A DNA stretch of 64,000 nucleotides, taken from Limimaricola variabilis. Lineage in GTDB: Bacteria; Pseudomonadota; Alphaproteobacteria; Rhodobacterales; Rhodobacteraceae. Each line of letters opens with the position of its first letter. Position 1 is the first letter of the stretch. Made by a program: the position numbers and the translations under genes. The notes below the pieces were generated by a model. The model was given only the letters and a program-made list of their open reading frames with translations. It was not told where the DNA came from and made no database searches. Of this stretch, positions 58,228-64,000 are shown piece after piece. The stretch lies in assembly GCF_014195545.1 (NCBI RefSeq), contig NZ_JACIBX010000001.1:516463-580462 (forward strand), read 5' to 3'.

Positions 58228-59076
58228 TCACTCCATCCCGGCGCCGTCGGGCAACGCAGGCAGCTGCCGCAGATAGGCGATGATCGCCGAGACATCCTCC
58301 TCGGTCATCTTCGCGTAGCTGCCAAAGGGCATCGGCGGCGACATCGCCTCGCCATCGGGCCGGACCCCTTGGGTGATCATCGCTCTGAGCTCGTCGTCGC
58401 TGTATTCCGCGATCCCGTCCTCGCCGGAGGTGATGTTGGGCGCGATCACCGTCCCCCAAGGCCCGTGGAACTCGAAGCCGCCCGCCCCGGTATGGCTGTC
58501 GGTCATCGGCCCCTGCGGTCCCATCGGGCTGTGGCACTCGATGCAATGCGCGACGGGTCCGGCGAGATAGGCGCCGTATTCGGCGGTCGGCCCGCGCTCG
58601 GGCGCGCTGACATTCTCCACCGGCGGCCCATAGCTCGGCGGCAGCGAGATGTCGTAACGGCTCTCGCCCGGATCGTTCTCGACCGGAGGAACTTGACGCA
58701 GATAGAGCACCATGCTCATCACGTCGTCATCCGACAGGCCGCGATAGAGGGTGATCGGCATCGGCGGGCCGATGATCGAGCCGTCCGGCCGGACGCCCTC
58801 GCGGATCGCGCGCGCCAGCTCCTCGTCCGACCACTCCGCCACCCGGCTCGCTGGGGTGATGTTGGGCGCGATGGCGGTGAAGTCGGGCGTCTCCTCGACC
58901 AGACGGCCGGACAGGTGCATGTCGGGCACGGGCCCTTCCGGACCCATCGGGCTGTGACAATTGCCACAGGCGGCGGGCCCTTCCACCAGATAGGTGCCCC
59001 GTTCGAGCGACGGCTCGGCGGTTGCACCGACCGCGATCAGGGCCAGTGCGGAACTCAATAACGGTGTGTACTTCAT
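58228..59076 (-). CDS. Diheme cytochrome c with two duplicated domains
   Basis: This 282-residue periplasmic protein has a signal peptide to about residue 20 and two class I cytochrome c domains, with heme motifs CGNCH (37-41) and CIECH (178-182). Each is followed by SPMGP and by a similar APNIT...WSDEELARAI or EYSDDELRAMI tail, so the protein arose by tandem duplication. The start at 59076 has GGGGAGG upstream. It resembles the cytochrome subunits of alcohol/aldehyde dehydrogenases. It directly precedes the ccm genes that mature such cytochromes. Confidence 0.87.
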   Translation of the reverse strand: MKYTPLLSSALALIAVGATAEPSLERGTYLVEGPAACGNCHSPMGPEGPVPDMHLSGRLVEETPDFTAIAPNITPASRVAEWSDEELARAIREGVRPDGSIIGPPMPITLYRGLSDDDVMSMVLYLRQVPPVENDPGESRYDISLPPSYGPPVENVSAPERGPTAEYGAYLAGPVAHCIECHSPMGPQGPMTDSHTGAGGFEFHGPWGTVIAPNITSGEDGIAEYSDDELRAMITQGVRPDGEAMSPPMPFGSYAKMTEEDVSAIIAYLRQLPALPDGAGME

Positions 59077-59123
59077 GAAAACCTCCCCATGAATGCGGGG
59101 AGAATTACCATGAGCGTCCAAGC

Positions 59124-59660
59124 TTACCTAGAGGCAGCTTCGTCCAGTGCGGGCTGCAACCTTTGGGTAATGGCGCGCTGAGTCACCGGCCCGGCCATGC
59201 GCGCCACGATCCGGCCTTCGCCGTCGACGACGAAGGTCTCCGGCACGCCATAGACGCCCCAATCCCGGGCCGCCGGCCCGTCATCGGTGCCAACCGCGGT
59301 ATAGAAATCGCCCAGCTCCGCGAGGAAGTCCGTCGCGTTCTCCGCGTCGTCCTTGTAGTTGATGCCGTAGATCGGCAGCCCCTCATCGGCGAGCGCGGCG
59401 AGGTTGGGATGCTCGACCCGGCAGGGCGCGCACCAGCTGGCCCAGAAGTTCACAAGCTTGACCTCGCCATCCGCGAGGTTCGCGGGATCGAAGGCCGGCT
59501 TGCCCGGAAGCGTCCCGAGCGCGGTGGTCGGCGCCTCCTGCCCGATCAGCGCCGAGGGCAGCTCTTCAGGGTTGTCGCGCAGCATGCCCGCGGCAAAGAG
59601 CCCCGCCAGCGCGGCGAAGATCGCCGGGGGCAGGATCATCAGTGGCGAAATCCTAGCCAT
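59124..59660 (-). CDS. ccmG: Thiol:disulfide interchange protein CcmG/DsbE
   Basis: CcmG keeps apocytochrome c cysteines reduced for heme attachment. The 178-residue protein has an N-terminal membrane anchor (residues 6-26) and a thioredoxin fold with the WCAPC motif (about residue 75) and the cis-proline region GVPETFVVD. Its ATG overlaps the end of ccmD by 8 bp. Confidence 0.95.
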   Translation of the reverse strand: MARISPLMILPPAIFAALAGLFAAGMLRDNPEELPSALIGQEAPTTALGTLPGKPAFDPANLADGEVKLVNFWASWCAPCRVEHPNLAALADEGLPIYGINYKDDAENATDFLAELGDFYTAVGTDDGPAARDWGVYGVPETFVVDGEGRIVARMAGPVTQRAITQRLQPALDEAASR

Positions 59661-59799
59661 GGTCGCGTTCGGTCCTCTCGAGTTCGGCCCGCACCCGGCG
59701 GTCCCGCCTGACGCTCCACCAGACGAGCCCGGCCAGCGCCGCGAGGCTGATCCCCCAGGCCGAGATCACCTCGGCAGCGTATTTGCCCAGATCCATCAT
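59653..59799 (-). CDS. ccmD: Heme exporter protein CcmD
   Basis: CcmD is a small membrane protein needed to release holo-CcmE from CcmABC. The 48-residue protein has one hydrophobic segment (about residues 10-28, AEVISAWGISLAALAGLVW) and a basic tail. Its ATG overlaps the ccmC stop by ATGA, and its stop overlaps ccmG by 8 bp. Its position between ccmC and ccmG supports the call. Confidence 0.85.
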   Translation of the reverse strand: MMDLGKYAAEVISAWGISLAALAGLVWWSVRRDRRVRAELERTERDHG

Positions 59800-60539
59800 G
59801 CCCGCACCGCCCCGGTCCGGCGGGCCCGGTTGCGCAGCGCCTCGATCCGGCGGGCGCGGATCTCGGTGCCGGTGCGCAGCAGCACCAGCGCCAGGAACAG
59901 CAGCACGAAGCCCGCCATGCAGACCAGCAGCGGTATCCAGAACACGTCGGCCACGTTCTCCTGCTTGTCGAGGGAAAGCGAGGCGCCCTGGTGCAGGCCC
60001 TGGTTCCAGAAGTTCACCGCATAGCGCGACAGGATCGCGAAGACCGAGCCGACGAGGCAGAGCACCGAGGTCAGGTCGGCGGCGCCGTCCGGATCGGGGA
60101 TCGCGGCCCAGAGCGCGATGTAGCCGAGATAGAACAGGAACAGGATGAGAAAGGAGGTCAGCCGCGGGTCCCAGGCCCACCAGGTGCCCCACATCGGCTG
60201 GCCCCAGATCGCCCCGGTGATCAGCGCGATCAGCGTCATCACCATGCCCACCGGCGCCGCGGCCCGCGCGGCCAGCGCCGAGACGTGATGACGGCGGATC
60301 AGCCAGATCAGCGAGGCCACCAGCATCATCAGCCAGGCGTTGATCGCCATCAGCGCCGAGGGGACATGCAGGTAGATGATCTTCACCGACGAGCCGAAGC
60401 GCTCCGCCTCGGGCGTGAAGAAGAAGCCCCAGACGAGCCCCACGGCCAGCACGAGGGCCGAGAGCCACATGAGCCATGGCACCCAAGGGGCGGTGGTATC
60501 GAGGAACTTCCTCGGATTGGCGTAGGACCAGATCGACAT
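59796..60539 (-). CDS. ccmC: Heme transporter protein CcmC
   Basis: CcmC delivers heme to CcmE. The 247-residue integral membrane protein has six hydrophobic segments and the heme-handling WWD-type motif MWGTWWAWDPRLTS (about residue 119). The ATG at 60539 is chosen because AGGA lies 6 bases upstream. It overlaps ccmD by 4 nt. Confidence 0.95.
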   Translation of the reverse strand: MSIWSYANPRKFLDTTAPWVPWLMWLSALVLAVGLVWGFFFTPEAERFGSSVKIIYLHVPSALMAINAWLMMLVASLIWLIRRHHVSALAARAAAPVGMVMTLIALITGAIWGQPMWGTWWAWDPRLTSFLILFLFYLGYIALWAAIPDPDGAADLTSVLCLVGSVFAILSRYAVNFWNQGLHQGASLSLDKQENVADVFWIPLLVCMAGFVLLFLALVLLRTGTEIRARRIEALRNRARRTGAVRA

Positions 60540-60585
60540 GGCTTTTCCTATCCTTCCCCGGCCCACGGCTCAATGCTCATGCGTC

Positions 60586-61242
60586 TCAACGCAGCGTGAC
60601 CCTGAGCGCCGCGGCCGTGGCGAAGGGCAGCAGCGCCACGCAGCCCAGCCCGATGCCCGCGAGCAGCAGCAGCGGCGTCGTGGCAGGCAGCCCCTCGGCT
60701 CCGCGCCGCGCGGCCTCCGCCCCGAAGATCAGCACCGGCACGTAGAGCGGTAGCACGATCAAGGACAAAAGCAGCCCGCCGCGCCGCAGGCCCACCGTGA
60801 GCGCGGCGCCGAAGGTGCCGATGAGCGACAGCGCCGGGGTCCCGATCGCCAGCGACAACAGCAGCCACGGCATGGCCTGTCCCGGCAGGTGCAGCAGCAC
60901 GCCCAGCACCGGCGCCGCAACGACCAGCGGCAGTCCGGTGGTGATCCAATGCGCCAGCGCCTTGGCCAGGGCCAGCATCTCCATTGGTAGCGGCGCGGTC
61001 GCCAGAAGCGGCAGCGAGCCGTCCTCGTGATCGAGTGCGAAGATCCGGTCCAGCGACAGCAGCGCAGCCAACAGTGCCGCGACCCACAGGATCCCGGGCG
61101 CGATCCGGGCGAGAATCGCGGCCTCCGGCCCGACCCCGAAGGGCACCAGCACGACCACGATCAGGAAGAAGGCGAGGCCGAGGCCGAAACCACCGCCGGC
61201 GCGCACCGCAAGCCGCAGATCCCGCCCCAGAAGAGCCTTCAC
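60586..61242 (-). CDS. ccmB: Heme exporter protein CcmB
   Basis: CcmB is the membrane subunit of the CcmAB ABC transporter that drives release of heme-loaded CcmE. The 218-residue protein has six hydrophobic segments and the family phrase SLDRIFALDHEDGSLPLL (about residue 63). The GTG start overlaps the ccmA stop by GTGA. ccmC follows 46 bp later. Confidence 0.93.
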   Translation of the reverse strand: MKALLGRDLRLAVRAGGGFGLGLAFFLIVVVLVPFGVGPEAAILARIAPGILWVAALLAALLSLDRIFALDHEDGSLPLLATAPLPMEMLALAKALAHWITTGLPLVVAAPVLGVLLHLPGQAMPWLLLSLAIGTPALSLIGTFGAALTVGLRRGGLLLSLIVLPLYVPVLIFGAEAARRGAEGLPATTPLLLLAGIGLGCVALLPFATAAALRVTLR

Positions 61243-61859
61243 AGGAAGGCCTCGTCCGAGCCGCCTTGCGCCTCGGGTGCGGCGCGGTGGGGCTCCAGCT
61301 CCAGCTCCGGCAGATCGAGGCCGAGGTCGATATGGGTGGCGATCACGGCAATGCCGCCGCGCCCGAGGTGATGCTCGCGCAGGAAGGTCGCGAAGCGCTT
61401 GACCGAGAAGGCGTCGAGCGAAACGGTCGGCTCGTCCAGAAGCAGAACCTCCCGGCCGATCACGGCGAGCCGGGCGAGGCCCAGCCTGCGTCCCTGCCCG
61501 GCCGACAGCGTGCCGGCGGGGCGGTCGCGCAGATCGGCGAGATCGAACAGCTCGAACACGTCCTCGGGAAGATCGGTCCGGTAGAGGTCGGCCCAGAAGC
61601 GTAGGGTTTCGGCGACGGTCAGCGCAGGCTTGATACCGTCGGCATGGCTCGCATAGCCGGCCCGTTCGCCCGCCCCCTCGATACGGCCCGAGAGCGCCGG
61701 CTGCAGCCCGGCGATGGTGCGCAGCAGGGTCGTCTTGCCCAGCCCGTTGGCGCCGCGCAGCACCAGCCCCTGCCCGGGCGAGAGCCGGAACGACACGCCG
61801 GTGAGCACCGGCCTGCCACCGCGCTCGACCGCGAGATCGGTGACGACGAGGTCGCTCAG
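61239..61859 (-). CDS. ccmA: Heme exporter ATP-binding protein CcmA
   Basis: CcmA is the ATPase of the CcmAB transporter. The 206-residue protein has Walker A in GANGLGKTTLL (about residue 35), the LSAGQGRRLGLARL signature (about residue 120) and Walker B VLLLDEPTVSLD. No ATG, GTG or TTG is found before the conserved start DLVVTDLAVERGGRP. A CTG at 61859 overlaps the upstream stop (CTGA), so a non-canonical start is proposed. Translation may depend on coupling to the upstream gene. Confidence 0.85.
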   Translation of the reverse strand: MSDLVVTDLAVERGGRPVLTGVSFRLSPGQGLVLRGANGLGKTTLLRTIAGLQPALSGRIEGAGERAGYASHADGIKPALTVAETLRFWADLYRTDLPEDVFELFDLADLRDRPAGTLSAGQGRRLGLARLAVIGREVLLLDEPTVSLDAFSVKRFATFLREHHLGRGGIAVIATHIDLGLDLPELELEPHRAAPEAQGGSDEAFL

Positions 61860-62209
61860 ACCGGCAACAGCGCGACCGCGACGCGCCGCCCTTCCGACAG
61901 GAGCACGTTGTAGGTGCGGCAGGCCGCCGGCGTCGCCATCGTCTCGACGCCCAGACCCTCGGCCTCCAGCCGCTCGCGGAAGGCGCGCGGCGCATGGGCG
62001 ATCTCGGTGCCGGTGCCCACGAAGAGCACGTCGACCCGGCCCACCAAGGCCAGGATAGCGTCGAGATCCTCGTAGCCGCCCCAACTCTTGAGCCCGGTCG
62101 GGGCGAGCGTCACCGCCCCTTCGACCACCTTCCCGCCGATCCGGAAAAAGCCCGGCCCGTAGCCGTCGATCGGCATCGAGTCGTCGTAGTCGATCTCGGT
62201 CATCCGCAT
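61856..62209 (-). CDS. Mth938/NDUFAF3-like domain protein
   Basis: This 117-residue protein has the Mth938-like domain (PF04430) of NDUFAF3, an assembly factor of respiratory complex I. The segments GKVVEGAVTLAP, LFVGTGTE and ATPAACRTYNVLLSEGRRV are typical. It starts the run leading to ccmA, whose start codon overlaps its stop. secF lies 54 bp upstream on the same strand. Confidence 0.82.
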   Translation of the reverse strand: MRMTEIDYDDSMPIDGYGPGFFRIGGKVVEGAVTLAPTGLKSWGGYEDLDAILALVGRVDVLFVGTGTEIAHAPRAFRERLEAEGLGVETMATPAACRTYNVLLSEGRRVAVALLPV

Positions 62210-62263
62210 GGCGCCCTCTCCTTCACCAGCTCCCGGCCGTGCCGATCCGGCATGGCCGCAAGA

Positions 62264-63235
62264 TCACGCGTCGATATTGGCGAACTGCGTCCCCGCTTTG
62301 GGGTCGTCCTTCTTGTCCCAATCCCGCTTCACGCCGAGCATCAGCACGATGTTCTTGGCAACGTAGATCGAGGAATAGGTGCCGACGATCACGCCCCAGA
62401 AGATCGCGAAGACGAAGCCGCGGATCACGTCGCCGCCCAGCACCAGCAGCGCCAGAAGCGCCAGGAGCGTGGTGCCCGAGGTCATCACGGTCCGGCTCAG
62501 CGTCTCGTTGGCCGAGAGATTGAGCAGGGCGCGCAGCGGCATGGTCTTGTACTTGCGCAGGTTCTCGCGCGCCCGGTCGAAGACGACGACGGTGTCGTTG
62601 ATCGAGTAACCGACGATGGTCAGCAGCGCGGCGATGATCGCGAGGTCGAACTTGATCTGGAAGGCGGCGAAGATGCCGATGGTCAGCGTCACGTCATGGA
62701 CCAGCGCCGCGATGGCGCCGACCGCGAACTGCCATTCGAAGCGCAGCCAGATGTAGAACAGGATCGCCGCGAGCGAACCGAGCACCGCGAAGATCGCGGA
62801 CTGGATCAGCTCGCCCGAGACCTTGGGCCCGACGCTTTCGACGCTCGGGAAGCTGACGGTCGGATCGACGCCCTGCAGCGCCGCCTCGACGGCGGCGATC
62901 GTCTCGGCTGAGACGCTCTCGGCGCCGTCCTGAGCCTGGATGCGGACCGAGGCCACGTTCTTGTCGTCACCGAAGGAGGGGTCGAACACCTCGGTGATGA
63001 TGACGTCGCCGAGGCCGAGTGGCGCGATGGCGTTGCGGTACTCACCGACATCGACGGCGCTCTCGCTTTCGGTGCGGATGGTCGTACCGCCCTGGAAGTC
63101 GATGCCGAAGTTGAGGCCCAGCGCCAGCGCGGCGATGATGCTGACGACCATCGCCAGCACCGAGGCGCCGAAGGTGATCTTGGCAGCCCGGAAGAAGTCG
63201 ATCTTGGTGTCGTCGGGTACGATGCGCAGCCGCAT
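62264..63235 (-). CDS. secF: Protein translocase subunit SecF
   Basis: SecF works with SecD to pull proteins through SecYEG using the proton gradient. The 323-residue protein has an N-terminal membrane helix (about 15-40), a periplasmic domain with NFGIDFQGGTTIR and five C-terminal helices with the GYSINDTVVVFDRARENLR motif. Its ATG is 1 bp after the secD stop. Confidence 0.96.
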   Translation of the reverse strand: MRLRIVPDDTKIDFFRAAKITFGASVLAMVVSIIAALALGLNFGIDFQGGTTIRTESESAVDVGEYRNAIAPLGLGDVIITEVFDPSFGDDKNVASVRIQAQDGAESVSAETIAAVEAALQGVDPTVSFPSVESVGPKVSGELIQSAIFAVLGSLAAILFYIWLRFEWQFAVGAIAALVHDVTLTIGIFAAFQIKFDLAIIAALLTIVGYSINDTVVVFDRARENLRKYKTMPLRALLNLSANETLSRTVMTSGTTLLALLALLVLGGDVIRGFVFAIFWGVIVGTYSSIYVAKNIVLMLGVKRDWDKKDDPKAGTQFANIDA

Positions 63236-63236
63236 G

Positions 63237-64000
63237 TCAGACCTCGATGGTTTTGGGGCGGCGGCGTTCGAACCACATCACGATCAGCAGCCGCGTCACG
63301 AAGATCGCGGTGAAGACCGAGGTGAGGATGCCGAGGCCGAGGGTGACGGCGAAGCCGCGCACCGGGCCGGAGCCCACGAGAAACAGGATAAGCGCGGTGA
63401 TCAGCGTGGTCACGTTGCCGTCGAGGATGGCCGAAAGCGCCTTTTCATAGCCCAGATCGATGGCACGGGCTGGCCCGCGCGCGGTCTTGAGCTCTTCGCG
63501 GATGCGCTCGTAGACAAGCACGTTGGCGTCGACCGCCATGCCCATGGTGAGCACGATCCCGGCGATGCCCGGCAGCGTCAGCGTGGCGCCGAGGATCGAC
63601 AGCACCGCGAAGATCAGGATCATGTTGATGGTCAGCGCCACGGTGGCGAAGACGCCGAACAGCCCATAGGTCAGGATCATGAAGACGATGACGGCGAGCG
63701 CGCCGACCATCGCAGCGAGCTTGCCTGCCTCGATGCTGTCCGCGCCGAGCTCCGGCCCGATCGTCCGCTCCTCGAGGAACTCGAGCCCTGCCGGCAGCGC
63801 GCCGGCACGCAGCAGAACGGCGAGCTGGGTCGATTCCTCGACGGTGAAGTTGCCGGTGATGATGCCCGAGCCGCCGGGAATGTGGCTCTGGATGACGGGG
63901 GCGGAGATCACCTCCTCGTCGAGCACGATGGCGAAGGGCGAGCCGATGTTCTCGGCGGTGTAGTCGCCGAAGGCGCGCGCACCGGTCGGGTTGAAGCGGA
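63237..64000 (-). CDS. secD: Protein translocase subunit SecD (5' end outside window)
   Basis: Only the C-terminal half is present; the frame is open to the right edge (about 254 codons). The visible region has the periplasmic P1 end (GSPFAIVLDEEVISAPVI) and the membrane domain with GMAVDANVLVYERIREEL, a SecD signature. It is followed after 1 bp by secF. Confidence 0.95.
   Translation of the reverse strand, partial: RFNPTGARAFGDYTAENIGSPFAIVLDEEVISAPVIQSHIPGGSGIITGNFTVEESTQLAVLLRAGALPAGLEFLEERTIGPELGADSIEAGKLAAMVGALAVIVFMILTYGLFGVFATVALTINMILIFAVLSILGATLTLPGIAGIVLTMGMAVDANVLVYERIREELKTARGPARAIDLGYEKALSAILDGNVTTLITALILFLVGSGPVRGFAVTLGLGILTSVFTAIFVTRLLIVMWFERRRPKTIEV

Overview
The window is a gene-dense, high-GC chromosomal segment of an alphaproteobacterium, most likely a Rhodobacteraceae/Roseobacteraceae member. 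This rests on a CckA-type hybrid kinase, an aroK-aroB pair followed by a solenoid protein and xerD, an IalB-family protein, a ccmABCDG block, a PII-glnA pair, ATGA/GTGA-coupled operons and luxR-type regulators without a luxI. I see no insertion sequence, prophage or CRISPR array. No gene is obviously broken; secD is cut by the right edge of the window.

Layout. 1-3.6 kb: a sugar cassette (LacI regulator, GH1 beta-glucosidase, glucokinase) behind a promoter with three operator-like palindromes. 3.7-8.7 kb (minus): guaB, an RsmB-like rRNA methyltransferase and cckA. 8.8-11.4 kb: a RamA-like ferredoxin/ASKHA reductive activase, tRNA-Gly(CCC) and a RidA protein. 11.5-15.3 kb (minus): zwf-pgl-pgi, the entry to the Entner-Doudoroff and pentose phosphate routes, with a perfect 12-bp operator-like palindrome upstream. 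15.4-19.3 kb (minus): an HNH endonuclease, then cbiD-cobK-alkA-like-esterase joined by 4-nt overlaps. 19.4-22.7 kb: cobA-cobB and an MFS transporter. 22.7-26.8 kb (minus): an NDUFAF6-like squalene/phytoene-synthase homologue, cimA and cysS, the last preceded by a possible cysteine leader peptide. 26.8-33.4 kb: an aminotransferase, an outer-membrane barrel, aroK-aroB, a small membrane protein, a secreted solenoid protein and xerD. 33.5-36.6 kb: a CorC/CNNM protein, an NTF2-like protein, a 542-bp intergenic region with two likely small RNAs, and ialB. 36.7-41.0 kb (minus): ketoacyl-ACP synthase, ACP and LpxD-like acyltransferase, then an L,D-transpeptidase. 41.3-46.6 kb: DUF882 protein, divergent LysR/VOC pair, trigger factor, tRNA-Leu(UAG) and the NAD(P)HX repair enzyme. 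46.7-51.1 kb: glnB-glnA, an unknown protein and purB. 51.1-55.1 kb: a divergent pair of LuxR-type proteins (one without HTH), an orphan FliG-like protein, an LpxL-like acyltransferase and a DUF1223 protein. 55.3-64 kb: acnA, a diheme cytochrome c, ccmG-D-C-B-A, an Mth938/NDUFAF3-like protein, secF and secD.

How the genes work together. The left third handles sugar phosphorylation and NADPH supply (glk, zwf, pgl, pgi) and cobalamin synthesis (cobA, cbiD, cobK, cobB). The middle supplies envelope parts (lipid A acylation, L,D-crosslinks, porin) and chorismate precursors. The right third makes glutamine under PII control and matures c-type cytochromes. Two likely complex I assembly factors (NDUFAF6-like and NDUFAF3-like) are also present.

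The most interesting signals are the two tandem small RNAs at about 35555-35618 and 35691-35752, whose central segments are complementary over about 20 pairs; the LuxR/HTH-less LuxR pair; a possibly leaderless peptide with two Cys codons before cysS; and an orphan FliG-like protein with a TTG start.
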